Shown in pieces: positions 6,235 through 15,695 of a DNA stretch of 64,000 bases. The stretch covers positions 207,261 to 271,260 of IMG/VR virus record IMGVR_UViG_3300046692_000091; one strand, 5' to 3'. Every line of letters begins with the position of its first letter. Within the stretch, counting starts at the first letter, position 1. The stretch is from a virus. The notes beneath the pieces are model-generated. The model searched no databases and was not told the origin of the DNA. It worked only from the letters and a program-made list of their open reading frames with translations. Position numbers and translations under genes: made by a program.

Positions 6235-7458
6235 CTACATTGAGACTTGTTCTTTCGGCTGGTAATTATCCAACTTACTCATATCAAAACCTGGGATAGT
6301 GAACTCGAATACTGCATGTTCATTACGACGTGTTAACAGGTTCGTCATGTAGTCGCCTTTCTTCTCTTCCTGTGCAGAAGACTGAGTAGCTGACAACTGA
6401 ATGTACTTGGTCATGTAAGGCAGTGGATTCTTCTCAGGCCACTCAAATGGGAAACCAGCAATCTGTTCGAAGTCCCAGTCAAAGCGGAAGAAAATATCAT
6501 CTTTAACATTCAAGAATTCTGCTGCGGCTTTAGCGTTGAACAGAACCCATTGGATCAGAGACTTAGCAGTAACACCAGTCAGTTCACGACCTTCGGAGAA
6601 TAGGTACAATGCCCATTCAACTTCAGTGCGGATGATTTCCCACAGCAGACGAACGATCTTGTCTTTGCATTGTTCGTAAGCAGTACGCCCACGTTCCGTT
6701 GCAAGCTCAGCGCGCAATACATGCTGACCGAACTGTGCATGGATCTCGAATTCGTCTACAGCGATCTTCTGGACGGCTTTGGTGATCTGTTGGAACATAC
6801 CGGTACGACCGATAGCGAAAGTTACAGCAAACGATGCCATGAACTGAATACGCTCCAGGAAATAGAGTGCAATCAAGAACATGAAAATGTCGTTGTAAGT
6901 TTCTTGACAGTTCTCTACTTGACCCAGGCCATACTTGAGCGAGGTCTCATGAGCCTTAGCCATCACCTCACCGACGATCTTCATTCGGCTATGTGCTTCT
7001 TCTACCTTGAGGATCTCTTCACGGATTTCATCAGGGTCATCGAACGAGCCACGAACGATCTCTGAATAAGTCAGTGCGTGTACACATTCGTTTTCGGAGA
7101 TACGATTGTAACCAGTCCAGATCCGTCCATCGGTGATAACGTTACCCAGTACGGTCACGATCGAACGAGAAGCTACGGAATCCGCTTCCCATTGCCATGC
7201 CAGGGTTTTGATCATCATGTCGTAGACAGACTTCTCGGCATTCTTGAATTCGGCGTTACAAGTAAAGAAGTCGAACTCTAGTTCGTCCCAGTCCAAGTTA
7301 CGTAGTCGTTTGTACAGTGCCCATGCTTCAGGGTGGTTGTGTGTGATCGAATCCAATAGACCCGGATCTTCACCCAAGATGATGTTGTAGGAACCGTAGT
7401 CCCCTTTATTCAGGTTAAAGATTTTTGGTGCGATATCAGCTACAGTGGCTACAGTCAT
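6235..7458 (-). CDS. nrdB: Ribonucleoside-diphosphate reductase, class Ia beta subunit
   Basis: This 407-aa protein is the radical-generating R2 subunit, partner of NrdA in making dNDPs. The diiron ligands are visible: E91 in WQWEAD, E124 and H127 in ENECVH, and a later DEFEIHAQ. The radical Tyr is Y131, four residues after H127 as in class Ia R2. The C-terminus ends YQPKEQVSM, a probable docking tail for NrdA. Start 7458 follows GGAAG with a 6-nt spacer. It lies 49 nt downstream of nrdA in the same operon. Length is normal for the family. Confidence 0.95.
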   Translation of the reverse strand: MTVATVADIAPKIFNLNKGDYGSYNIILGEDPGLLDSITHNHPEAWALYKRLRNLDWDELEFDFFTCNAEFKNAEKSVYDMMIKTLAWQWEADSVASRSIVTVLGNVITDGRIWTGYNRISENECVHALTYSEIVRGSFDDPDEIREEILKVEEAHSRMKIVGEVMAKAHETSLKYGLGQVENCQETYNDIFMFLIALYFLERIQFMASFAVTFAIGRTGMFQQITKAVQKIAVDEFEIHAQFGQHVLRAELATERGRTAYEQCKDKIVRLLWEIIRTEVEWALYLFSEGRELTGVTAKSLIQWVLFNAKAAAEFLNVKDDIFFRFDWDFEQIAGFPFEWPEKNPLPYMTKYIQLSATQSSAQEEKKGDYMTNLLTRRNEHAVFEFTIPGFDMSKLDNYQPKEQVSM

Positions 7459-7507
7459 TTGTTTCTTCCAATTGGGGATTGAGGGTGGCCGAAGTCACCC
7501 GTTCTAT

Positions 7508-9793
7508 TTAGAGGGAGCATGCGCCACTAGCGCAACCAGCATCTTCGGTTGTGTTGGAGAATGCAGATACGCCACCATTCAGGTTTGCACTGGCCACAAT
7601 TTCAACGTTGTGGTAGTAGCGTGTCTTTTGACCACGGTAGTTCATGTACAACCAATCATCGATCAGTTCGTTCGAGTAGATGTGTTCTTGGCCTGGGAGA
7701 ATACGACGGAACAGATCTGCAGACAAACCGCCATCCGTCCATTTCTGGAAGACACAGTAACCATCGATCTGACGACGTGTTGGGATTTCCCAAGCCAGCT
7801 CATATTCGTACTCAGGGTTGTCGCCGTAAGGAGCAGCCCATTGAATAGAGATAGCGTTATCGGTCTTGATGATGGTCAGAGCACGAACAGCGTAGAGGGA
7901 GTTTGCGCCACCCAGTGCTTTCGACGATGCTTCACCAGGCATGAATGCAGCCAGTACCGAGTGAGCAATACCACCTTTAGCGATGATACGTGCACGCAGT
8001 GGTTCCCAGTCTTGCAGGTTCTTGAAGCCACCTTCAACGATCGTATCAACGTTACGGTTGTAGGTATCCAGTGGGAGCCAGCCTTGTGGCCACTTGGTCT
8101 TGTGAATCCATGGAGCAACACCACGTTCATCTGCAATACGCAGAGAAGCATTGATGAGGCAATACATGTGCATTTCTGCAATGCGGTGCATCTCATGCAA
8201 ACCTTCTTCGGACGAGTACTTCAGTTTCTTCTTGGCCATATGGGTAGCCAGACCCATGATACCGACACCAGCAGAACGACGAGCCTTAGCAGTCATCTCC
8301 AGGTGAGGGAAAGCGTACTCGGAGTTGTCGATGCAATAGTCGATCATCTTCAACGCGTAGTACGTTACTTCTTGATAACGTTCTTGTGTGTGAATGTTGT
8401 TCACCACAATTGCAGCCAACGAGCAAGTAGCAATCTCACCACGGCCATGGTCTTCTGCGGAGTGCAGGTCTTGCATCGAGTAGTATGGTGCAGTCGGTTG
8501 ACAGATTTCCAGACACAGGTTCGAAGACAGGATCGGATCGAGAAACGGGGTGTGACGGTTGATCTCCGTCATGTTTGCCCAGTAGGCCGTACCGGTCTCG
8601 ATACCTTCATTCAATGCAGTCAGAACGATCTTACGGGCATTGACGTAGACTTTCTTGAAGGCTGGGTCTTTCTCATATTTCAGATACAGGTCGATGAACT
8701 TACCAACGTCACCACTGTAGAATGCTTCATGCAGATCCGGAGCGGTGAAAACGTTCCAGGTCATCATCTCTTTGTCGTTTGCTACCAACCACGCAGTAAA
8801 GGTGTTGGTCATCAACGCGTAGTGCAGGTCACGGTTCTTCTTGTCGTCTGTCGACTTAGGGTTACGTAGACGAGAGATGGTTTCTACTTCTGGATCGTAC
8901 ACGTTGTAGTACAACGAGATTGCGCCACCACGACCGTTCTGAGTGTTAGCACGAACAGCTTTACCCTGAGCAGCGATGTAAGGCAGTTTACCTTGGTGCT
9001 TGATCAGACCACCACGAACTGGGTCATTGATCGAACGAGTGATCAAGTTAACACCGATACCAGCAGCTTTCTGAGTCATCACGTTGGCGATGAAGTCACC
9101 TACGGCCAACGATACGCCGTTATCACCCGATGCGAACAAGCAGCACGAAGCAAAGCCACGGAGTACTGTACCCAGGTTTACATAATTCGGAGTTGGAGCA
9201 GACAGTTCACGTTGAGAGAACATCTCGTAGAAGTTACGGACGTGTGTCATGCGGGATTCAACCGGCTCTTTCTCGGAGAGGGCCATAGCCATACGCATGT
9301 ATGTGAACTGTGGAGTTTCGTATTCTTTTTTGGTTACCCGATTCATCAGGGAATACTTCTGACGAATGTGGTGTAGTGCAAAGTGTGGCGAATCCATATC
9401 CAGATCATGTTTGAGCATCTTCTCAATCTGGGCGTATTCACGAGTTGAGTAATCTAACTTCACCATGACTTTGTCTTTACGCATGCGAGTGTGCAACGTC
9501 TTCAGCGTTGGAACACCTTCAGTGCCATAGATCTTCTTACGAATCAATACAGCATACAGTCGACCTGCTGCAACATAGGCGGACCAGGTACCAATATCCA
9601 ACAGCTTATTGATCAGTGCTTGTTGGAAATCTTGAGATTGTACTTTCTCGGGCATTTCTGCTACTACGTCCATTACGACGCCAGCCCAATCGATGTCGAT
9701 CAGGTTCTTCGAGAACCACTCACCCCAGCCGTTTGCTTTGTGTGGCATGTACGGTTCTTCGGTACCGTCCATCTTGATAAAAGTCTTGATCAT
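7508..9793 (-). CDS. nrdA: Ribonucleoside-diphosphate reductase, class Ia alpha subunit
   Basis: This 761-aa protein is the catalytic R1 subunit. The finger-loop motif NLCLE puts the thiyl-radical Cys at about residue 427, with Asn 425 and Glu 429. The two active-site redox cysteines would include one in the CCLF segment near residue 217. The C-terminal pair CASGAC lies six residues from the end and re-reduces the site. The N-terminus is short for an ATP cone, so allosteric activity control may be reduced. An AAGG site precedes the start. It is the first gene of a minus-strand nrdA-nrdB operon reading away from 9.8-10.1 kb. Confidence 0.95.
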   Translation of the reverse strand: MIKTFIKMDGTEEPYMPHKANGWGEWFSKNLIDIDWAGVVMDVVAEMPEKVQSQDFQQALINKLLDIGTWSAYVAAGRLYAVLIRKKIYGTEGVPTLKTLHTRMRKDKVMVKLDYSTREYAQIEKMLKHDLDMDSPHFALHHIRQKYSLMNRVTKKEYETPQFTYMRMAMALSEKEPVESRMTHVRNFYEMFSQRELSAPTPNYVNLGTVLRGFASCCLFASGDNGVSLAVGDFIANVMTQKAAGIGVNLITRSINDPVRGGLIKHQGKLPYIAAQGKAVRANTQNGRGGAISLYYNVYDPEVETISRLRNPKSTDDKKNRDLHYALMTNTFTAWLVANDKEMMTWNVFTAPDLHEAFYSGDVGKFIDLYLKYEKDPAFKKVYVNARKIVLTALNEGIETGTAYWANMTEINRHTPFLDPILSSNLCLEICQPTAPYYSMQDLHSAEDHGRGEIATCSLAAIVVNNIHTQERYQEVTYYALKMIDYCIDNSEYAFPHLEMTAKARRSAGVGIMGLATHMAKKKLKYSSEEGLHEMHRIAEMHMYCLINASLRIADERGVAPWIHKTKWPQGWLPLDTYNRNVDTIVEGGFKNLQDWEPLRARIIAKGGIAHSVLAAFMPGEASSKALGGANSLYAVRALTIIKTDNAISIQWAAPYGDNPEYEYELAWEIPTRRQIDGYCVFQKWTDGGLSADLFRRILPGQEHIYSNELIDDWLYMNYRGQKTRYYHNVEIVASANLNGGVSAFSNTTEDAGCASGACSL

Positions 9794-10110
9794 TGCAGTG
9801 CCTTGTCAGTCTGTTTGTGGAATTGAGAAGTCAGATACTTAAACATAGTTTTAGGCTGTCCAGTAATTCTCAATTTGTCCTTTCTGGGAAGATTTTACCT
9901 CCCCTACGCATAGTATGTTAACAGCACTGCTAAGAGCAAAGGAGGGAGGCTTTTATTCTGCTTTATACATCCTTAGAGGCTCTTAGAAACAAACCCCGGT
10001 ATACCCTTCGCTCTCTTCCTTATTCTTCTTTTAAACCCCTTCCAAGGGCTTAGGAGTTTAATTACTCTTACACCGTAAGTTATGTATTCAATATATCAAC
10101 AGGAGCCATA
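9794..10110. promoter_or_regulatory. Divergent intergenic region between nrdA and the dhfr operon
   Basis: This 317-nt region has no gene. CCTCCC (9898-9903) pairs with GGGAGG (9944-9949), and the enclosed loop carries a back-to-back CATA-G-TATG (9909-9917), so TATG faces both ways. Downstream are a TTTTATT run, a CCCTTCCAAGGG hairpin near 10037 and GTTATGTATTC near 10079. It most likely holds late-type promoters for both directions. Confidence 0.5.
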
Positions 10111-10491
10111 ATGGCAATCTACATACCCAAGCCAGAACCCATTGAAGTATATCAATGGTTAAAGAATGGTGACATGCCAGGTGATGGTGTGATCAACAAC
10201 ATTAATAGTGGGGCAGTCGTAGGACGACATGTGACTTATGGTTCATTCACAGGTGGGCAACTCTGTCACACTTGCAGTAAACCAATGAGCACGCATGGTG
10301 TCATTGCAAAACGTAGAGGTGATCTGGAGTTCGTTGTCTGTCCAGGAGATTGGGTAGAATTCCATCGGGACAACAAGAAAAGAATTCTGGGTTATTCTGT
10401 TATGCGCGCTAAGGTACTGCATGAACGTTATGTTGACCTAGCAACTATCCCAATGCCACTTATACCTCAACCAAAAGGAACTGTGAAATGA
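10111..10491 (+). CDS. Unknown phage protein with PGDW motif
   Basis: The 126-aa protein begins with KPEPIEVYQWLKNGD and later has EFVVCPGDWVEF. This arrangement recalls a widespread small phage protein family with a V-x-A/Y-x-Q-W start and a PGDWI motif, whose function is unknown. A CHTCSKPMSTH segment near residue 51 could bind zinc. The start follows AGGAGCC. Its stop overlaps the next start (ATGA), so translation is coupled. Confidence 0.6.
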   Translation: MAIYIPKPEPIEVYQWLKNGDMPGDGVINNINSGAVVGRHVTYGSFTGGQLCHTCSKPMSTHGVIAKRRGDLEFVVCPGDWVEFHRDNKKRILGYSVMRAKVLHERYVDLATIPMPLIPQPKGTVK

Positions 10492-11009
10492 ACCAAGACA
10501 AACTAATGGCTGACATGCGTGAACTGTTTGACTTCTTAGCTGAGCCAGGAAAAGAATTTGATCAGAATCTCACCGTAGTGCGTAACGGTAAAGAACTGTC
10601 TACTAGCATAGATGCTTTCCGTAACCTCACTACTCTTATCATGGGACGTATGTGGGATAAGTTCTCAGGTAAAGCACGTTACCAAACCATGTATGACATC
10701 ATCATGGGTGAACGTTATTCTGCAGTAGACGGGGAGTGGCGTCAAGTTGAACATACGTACGCTGTTAATCCAGAATCGCATGTCATTGCTTTGTCTATCC
10801 GTCATGTAAATCTGGAGACCCGAGAGGAGCACACCGAAATCATTAAGAAACAATATGATCGTGGTGCATATCTCCATATCGTGACATTGCTATTAAGTCT
10901 TGATCCATCGCAAGGTACACTGCAACATTTACATCGTGCATTTACCATGGATGTTGCCCACACTTATAATCCAAAAACAACCATCGCCTTTTTAGGAAAG
11001 AACAAATGA
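10488..11009 (+). CDS. Unknown protein in dhfr operon
   Basis: A 173-aa protein coupled on both sides by 4-nt ATGA overlaps. It begins with a helical acidic stretch (KLMADMRELFDFLAEPG) and then alternates strands and helices. No motif or family was recognised. It has the same general look as the next gene, including a DF/DIF-type N-terminal helix, but no clear paralogy. Confidence 0.6.
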   Translation: MNQDKLMADMRELFDFLAEPGKEFDQNLTVVRNGKELSTSIDAFRNLTTLIMGRMWDKFSGKARYQTMYDIIMGERYSAVDGEWRQVEHTYAVNPESHVIALSIRHVNLETREEHTEIIKKQYDRGAYLHIVTLLLSLDPSQGTLQHLHRAFTMDVAHTYNPKTTIAFLGKNK

Positions 11010-11821
11010 ATCCTGTTTATGACATCTTCAATGACATTGCACGCCGTATGCTTACTACCGAAGGCGGTGAAGAGTTCATTTCCAATGTAGTTACTCTCCG
11101 TGGAGCAACTGGAACAGACTACGAACTGTCTATCAATCAAGCACAGTTACTGCTGGGTGTATTGAATGGCGACCATGATTTTCTCACTGCATACAACCCA
11201 CTTGAATTCTTGATCTTCTCTTATCAGTTCCAAGATAAGGTCAAAGCTAAGTATCTGGCAGTGCAATACCAGATCATCTATGATCATGAAGACGATACTA
11301 TTTTCGTCTCTGGTGTTATGCGCCACCCAATGACAGTTAAGACTCATCCGGATTATATTGAAGGTGCACATATTCCAATCGAAACATTCCAGACCACCAT
11401 CCCTAATGTTGGGTTGTATGGTAGCCTGGCATTGATTAACTGTATCGCTGCACAGAACGAGAAGTTCGCTCCAATCAAAGGTAGCTTCGGTGCTTCGTTT
11501 GTTTATGAACTGAAAGATGGTCAACAATCCATCAAGAAGTATGTGCCTTCAGAACTGGAAGAAGTCGGTATCGATGAATCAGAAATCCAGCAAGCCATTG
11601 GTGATGTTGTTAAGAAGCTAGCACCACAGAACTTTAACGCTGTTCCTAAAACTACCTTCAACGGTATCAAGAATACGTGTTCTCGGGCGGCAGAACCACT
11701 GATTGGTGAAGAACTGGAACGTTATGCAGATGAGTTCCGACAAGATGTTGGGAGTGATGATTCAGATCCTGGTTTGTACGTAGGTGCCGATGGTCAACCA
11801 ACACCATTCATTCATCCTTAG
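11006..11821 (+). CDS. Unknown protein in dhfr operon
   Basis: A 271-aa protein whose ATG overlaps the upstream stop and which ends 11 nt before dhfr. Around residues 190-225 it has the sequence QAIGDVVKKLAPQNFNAVPK, then TTFNGIKNTCSRAAEP. The VPKTTFNGIKN segment resembles the [11 protein letters not shown] at the N-terminus of the tail sheath (21167), which may be a shared peptide or chance. The C-terminus is acidic. Function unknown. Confidence 0.6.
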   Translation: MNPVYDIFNDIARRMLTTEGGEEFISNVVTLRGATGTDYELSINQAQLLLGVLNGDHDFLTAYNPLEFLIFSYQFQDKVKAKYLAVQYQIIYDHEDDTIFVSGVMRHPMTVKTHPDYIEGAHIPIETFQTTIPNVGLYGSLALINCIAAQNEKFAPIKGSFGASFVYELKDGQQSIKKYVPSELEEVGIDESEIQQAIGDVVKKLAPQNFNAVPKTTFNGIKNTCSRAAEPLIGEELERYADEFRQDVGSDDSDPGLYVGADGQPTPFIHP

Positions 11822-11832
11822 AGGCATTAATA

Positions 11833-12315
11833 ATGAAGATAGTATTAATTGCTGCATTCAGTAATGATGGAGGGATTGGCCGTAACAATAAGCTCCCATG
11901 GAAATGTGCTAATGACATGGCTTACTTCCGTAAGATCACAGTCGGTGATACACATGCCTGTGTGATGGGGCGTAAGACTTGGGAATCATTACCTCCTAAG
12001 AAACTCCCAGGTCGTCTGTGTATCGTCTTGAGTTCACAACCAATTGATGATCCACGATGCATTGTTGTTAAGTCTTTTGATGAGGCTAAGGCTACAGCCA
12101 AAACACTCGGGTTGAAGAAGCTGATTATTATTGGTGGTAGTACTCTATTCAATGAATACTACGACAAATGTGATGAACTCCATCTGACCCACATTCATGA
12201 AGAAGTAACTGATTGTGATACGTTCTTCAATCCAGTATTGAAGCCACAACGGTGGCGACTGGTGGAATCCGTGCTACACCCAGATTGTACCATCAATCGG
12301 TGGTTGCGTCGATAA
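11833..12315 (+). CDS. folA: Dihydrofolate reductase
   Basis: A full-length 160-aa type I DHFR that reduces dihydrofolate with NADPH to support thymidylate synthesis. Visible family marks are IAAFSNDGGIGRNNKLPW at the N-terminus, the substrate-binding acid D28 in ANDMAYFRK, VMGRKTWESLP and the NADPH-loop IIGGSTLF. It closes an operon of four genes and is followed by a hairpin terminator. With nrdAB it forms a dNTP-supply set. Confidence 0.95.
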   Translation: MKIVLIAAFSNDGGIGRNNKLPWKCANDMAYFRKITVGDTHACVMGRKTWESLPPKKLPGRLCIVLSSQPIDDPRCIVVKSFDEAKATAKTLGLKKLIIIGGSTLFNEYYDKCDELHLTHIHEEVTDCDTFFNPVLKPQRWRLVESVLHPDCTINRWLRR

Positions 12316-12321
12316 CTATTT

Positions 12322-12348
12322 AGCCTACCTTTCGGGGTAGGCTTTATG
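12322..12348 (+). terminator. Hairpin terminator with TATG after dhfr
   Basis: AGCCTACC (12322-12329) pairs with GGTAGGCT (12336-12343), followed by TTTATGTCG with TATG at 12345-12348. The T-run is weak. No CATA lies on the left arm. Confidence 0.55.
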
Positions 12349-12371
12349 TCGCATTTAAACTATTTTAAGGG

Positions 12372-12381
12372 CTATATTACT
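12372..12381 (+). promoter_or_regulatory. Early promoter box CTATATTACT
   Basis: TATATTAC is the known core of phiKZ-type early promoters read by the virion RNA polymerase. This copy follows an AT-rich stretch and lies 94 nt before the 193-aa gene. Confidence 0.7.
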
Positions 12382-12465
12382 TTCGTGGATATGCTTGACA
12401 AGTATCCTAAATAACGGCATAATGAATGGGTAAACAAGAAGTTTACTCAACCTAAGGAGTGGTAC

Positions 12466-13047
12466 ATGAAACATCTTCAAAAGTTTTTGGGTTTGGTCCA
12501 GGACTTCATCGTAACTGGTGAACGTTATGTGACAGGCATTTCTACCGTAGGTGGCGTCTACACCTATACTTACGATGATGAGACTCGTGAGTTCCAAGCA
12601 GAAGAAGATACCGTTGTCAAGTTCTACTACAACGATTTCACCAAGAAGTTAGTTAATAACATGGAAGGTGAAGATATTGAATGTGCCATCGAAGCCATGG
12701 CCGATGTACTGGCCGAACTGTCTGGCAAGAATTTCCGTGACTTCTTGGGCGGCTATGAACAAAAGCAATCATACGTTCGCCCAAAGAAAGTGAAAGTGAA
12801 TTATGGTGAGCAGCTTGAAGAACAAATCAAGCGGCTGATCAACACTGCACCAAAAGGCTTTAACATCGTGATCGATGAATACCGCCTTTGCTTCACTCCG
12901 ATGAAAGGTTGGTTTACAGTCATCGTTGACAACAAGTACATCGCGGGTTATAATGCCATCAGTCTTCAGGGATATCACAATGTCCCAGATGAAGATTACG
13001 TGAAGGTAACATCGGTTCTCGACAAAGCAATGAAACTCGTTGCTTAA
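12466..13047 (+). CDS. Unknown early protein
   Basis: A 193-aa protein under an early box, with an AAGGAG site. The C-terminal part (FNIVIDEYRLCFTPMKGWF... PDEDYVKVTSVL) has the same strand-strand-helix pattern as the whole of the 83-aa protein encoded next, suggesting a shared small domain. A Lys-rich linker (RPKKVKV) separates it from an acidic N-terminal half. Early expression suggests a host-takeover role, but function is unknown. Confidence 0.65.
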   Translation: MKHLQKFLGLVQDFIVTGERYVTGISTVGGVYTYTYDDETREFQAEEDTVVKFYYNDFTKKLVNNMEGEDIECAIEAMADVLAELSGKNFRDFLGGYEQKQSYVRPKKVKVNYGEQLEEQIKRLINTAPKGFNIVIDEYRLCFTPMKGWFTVIVDNKYIAGYNAISLQGYHNVPDEDYVKVTSVLDKAMKLVA

Positions 13048-13056
13048 CTAAGAAAA

Positions 13057-13076
13057 GGCTCCTCGAAAGGGGAGCC
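13057..13076 (+). terminator. Intergenic hairpin
   Basis: GGCTCC (13057-13062) pairs with GGAGCC (13071-13076). There is no T-run and no TATG. It lies between two early genes and may be an attenuator or processing site. Confidence 0.4.
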
Positions 13077-13098
13077 ACTTTGGACAAGGAGCTTTTAC

Positions 13099-13350
13099 AT
13101 GAATGCAGCTATCGCTCAAGTTAAAGACGGCATCGATACTCTCGTCGAAGTATTGACCAGTGACCTCAGCACCACACACGACGATTACACAATCGAATAC
13201 AGCGTTGTGGATCAACGATTCAAGGTCCATAGCTACAAAGGCATGTTCGTGAGCAATCTGGAAAATGGGTCGGGCTTCTCGACTTATCCAGATGAAGAAC
13301 TGGTGCATGTACACGCAGCTATTGAAGCTGTGCGTGCAACACGGGTTTAA
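13099..13350 (+). CDS. Unknown small early protein
   Basis: An 83-aa protein with a helix, two strands around DQRFKVHSYKGMFV and a C-terminal helix after PDEELVHVHAA. It resembles the C-terminal domain of the upstream 193-aa protein. A GGAGC ribosome site precedes the ATG. It ends directly before a bidirectional hairpin shared with the terminase transcript. Function unknown. Confidence 0.65.
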   Translation: MNAAIAQVKDGIDTLVEVLTSDLSTTHDDYTIEYSVVDQRFKVHSYKGMFVSNLENGSGFSTYPDEELVHVHAAIEAVRATRV

Positions 13351-13353
13351 CGA

Positions 13354-13402
13354 CATAAAGGCTACCCTTCGGGGTAGCCACTATGCCTTATTTTTTTTTT
13401 TG
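13354..13402. terminator. Bidirectional terminator with CATA/TATG flanks
   Basis: GGCTACCC (13360-13367) pairs with GGGTAGCC (13372-13379) around TTCG. CATA lies at 13354 and TATG at 13382, then 10-11 Ts from 13390. It separates the plus-strand early block from the convergent terminase gene. Confidence 0.75.
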
Positions 13403-13407
13403 TTTCG

Positions 13408-15564
13408 TTACATGCTAATCGTTGGGCTGTACCTGTTTGTACGTACCTTACGGGAACGTTCATCCTTAACCTGACGGATCATTGCATCGATACCAACACC
13501 AGCAGCTTCGTCCATGTTGATGTAACGGGACAATGCACGGAGCTTCAGTTCGATCTTAGCCGAGACCATCGGGTTCTTCTCCCCTTTCATCTCTTCAATC
13601 AATGCATCGAATTCTTTCTTCGCTTTGGATTCGTTATCATTGCGATACACTTCAACCTTAGTCAGTTCACGATCAGACAGTTGCGCCTTCGAGAAGATGA
13701 TGTTAGAATTGATTCCATAGTAAGAAAGGTTCTGGCCTTGGATACATACCCAGTGCGCCAGCAACATCGAGATTACCAAGTCATCGTGATTACCACGACT
13801 GTGGTCAATACGACCATTACGGATAGTCAGCGCCAAGATCTCTGTAATCAGCAAGTTACAGTGCATACGGCGGGAACCATAATCCATAGAACTCGGAAGA
13901 GAAACCATGTACAATGAGTCACGCGAATAACGACCACTACCAGCGGTGTTGAAACCGAAGTAACGTTTGAAGCGATCGTAGAACGTAGGTGAACGAGAAG
14001 AGATCGGTGTTTGGATATCACGGAACTCTGTTTCCAGAATAGTAGCGTCATCCACAATCCGGTTAAAGATACGTTTGAACGGATCGATACCGGCACGGTG
14101 CAATGCAATAACCACGTAATCGATAATCGCCATACCCATTGACTTACGTTCTGGAACGAATGTAATATTAGGATACTTGATCAGGATAGCTGCCAAGAAT
14201 GCAGAGAGCTGTGGAATGTTAGTTTCATTGTATCGTCCAGTTGCAACAACATCGTGCGTCTCAACATCAATGATAACCATACCTGTGGAGTCGTTGTCTT
14301 TACCTAAGAGTTCAGATGGATCGATACCCATTAGGTAACGACTAGCATTCATCCGGGTTTCCATATGCTCACGGGAAATGAACCAACGGATAGTGTAGCC
14401 TTCCGAAGTGATCTCTGTCCATACGGGTTCTTTCTCGGATTCCTTGATTCGTTTCTTCTGCTCTTGGGTAATAGGAGAACCTTCACCACCAACCGTCCAG
14501 ATGTTGAAATAATCTCGGTCAGCGATCTCACCGTACTGAGCAGATTCCCGCAGAGTCTTGAACAGCCATTCATCGGAACGACCTAGTTGACGGTGGTTGA
14601 ATGCACCGTAGATCAGGGGCTTCAAACCTGACGATGTTTTCTCAACGACTTTGTGTAGAGTCCTTTGGTCAGCCAAGTCAAACCAAGCTTCTGTCCAAGG
14701 TGCACCACCTGTTAAGAACTTGTGTGCGAACTCGCCATCTCGTGTGGTAATGTTACCAGCAGTTGTAGTGAACACGTTGCCGTATGGTTGACCTTGAGCA
14801 GCAGCTTCCTCACGTGCAGCAGAACCAGATGCCAGTGCTACTGGCAGAGAGTATTCGATTAAGTTGATGTACGCTAATTCGTCGAAGTGCATGATAGGTA
14901 CGGTCAAACCTCGACCGAGTTTATCCGCAGCGATCTTATCGTTACGACCCACCGAAGACTTGTACTTATTACCCAGACGGATACAGGTCATCATGTCTTG
15001 GTTGTCAACGTCAGCGAAGTCTTTGGAATGAACATAGCCTGGCAGCAAGTCCATCATAACTTTCAGACGTTCAATGTTAGCATTCTTCAGTTTCGTATCT
15101 TTCGTAATCAGGTTGATTACGGTGTTCTCACCCCAGATGTACATCATACCTGTCATCAGTACGTCAGTAGATACGGACTTACCTGTTTGTCGAGGCTGGA
15201 GTAGTCCGAAGTCTACGTGGTTAAAGAAAGACCAGAACAGTGCAATGTTACCTCGGTTAGCCCGGAAAGGAATTGGATTGTTACCAGAGGTAGGAGGGAT
15301 ACGTGCGATCTCTCGGAAGTAGTACCATGGATTATACTTAGCCTCAAGCATAATCTTCATTTTAGTTGCGTCATCCAAATCCGGTGAATATGGATCGACA
15401 CCTTGGAGTTCAGGCTGGAACAAAGCCAAACAGAAGTCCGAGTTCTTGATGCCCATCTTCTTATAGAGGGCGACTAGTTTCAAGAAAGACTCATTCTTAG
15501 TTTTAGTATCAGCAATAGCTGAAGGAAACTTTTCCCAGTCTTCGATAAAGAGAATTACGTTCAT
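13408..15564 (-). CDS. terL: Terminase large subunit
   Basis: The DNA-packaging motor and nuclease, 718 aa, phiKZ gp25-like. The Walker A-like motif RQTGKS is at residues 125-130 and Walker B IMHFDE is near 224-229. Downstream, YLMGIDPSELLGKDNDST with a later acidic ...VIIDVETHD segment fits the RNase H-like nuclease domain. Start 15564 is set by AAGGAC 7 nt upstream; the open frame reaches 15768 but would overlap the neighbouring gene. Three large structural genes lie upstream on the same strand, matching phiKZ gene order 25-28. Confidence 0.93.
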   Translation of the reverse strand: MNVILFIEDWEKFPSAIADTKTKNESFLKLVALYKKMGIKNSDFCLALFQPELQGVDPYSPDLDDATKMKIMLEAKYNPWYYFREIARIPPTSGNNPIPFRANRGNIALFWSFFNHVDFGLLQPRQTGKSVSTDVLMTGMMYIWGENTVINLITKDTKLKNANIERLKVMMDLLPGYVHSKDFADVDNQDMMTCIRLGNKYKSSVGRNDKIAADKLGRGLTVPIMHFDELAYINLIEYSLPVALASGSAAREEAAAQGQPYGNVFTTTAGNITTRDGEFAHKFLTGGAPWTEAWFDLADQRTLHKVVEKTSSGLKPLIYGAFNHRQLGRSDEWLFKTLRESAQYGEIADRDYFNIWTVGGEGSPITQEQKKRIKESEKEPVWTEITSEGYTIRWFISREHMETRMNASRYLMGIDPSELLGKDNDSTGMVIIDVETHDVVATGRYNETNIPQLSAFLAAILIKYPNITFVPERKSMGMAIIDYVVIALHRAGIDPFKRIFNRIVDDATILETEFRDIQTPISSRSPTFYDRFKRYFGFNTAGSGRYSRDSLYMVSLPSSMDYGSRRMHCNLLITEILALTIRNGRIDHSRGNHDDLVISMLLAHWVCIQGQNLSYYGINSNIIFSKAQLSDRELTKVEVYRNDNESKAKKEFDALIEEMKGEKNPMVSAKIELKLRALSRYINMDEAAGVGIDAMIRQVKDERSRKVRTNRYSPTISM

Positions 15565-15658
15565 TCGTAAAGTCCTTGTAGGTATGTTGGGGCCGAACGG
15601 TATAAAAGATTTCGACCCCGTCCTTGCCCGGAAACGTATAGAAGTCATAGAATTACGG

Positions 15659-15690
15659 CATAAACGGCCACCTAATGGTAGCCGAGTATG
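15659..15690 (-). promoter_or_regulatory. CATA-hairpin-TATG module upstream of terL
   Basis: CGGCCACC and GGTAGCCG (15665-15684) form a mismatched stem between CATA (15659) and TATG (15687). On the minus strand it gives TTTATGCCG about 95 nt before the terminase start, a likely late promoter. Confidence 0.45.
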
Positions 15691-15695
15691 TTTTA

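Noticed and set aside
7445-8869. 474-codon plus-strand frame opposite nrdA and nrdB
   Set aside because: It is a shadow of strongly conserved reductase genes on the other strand and has no motif.
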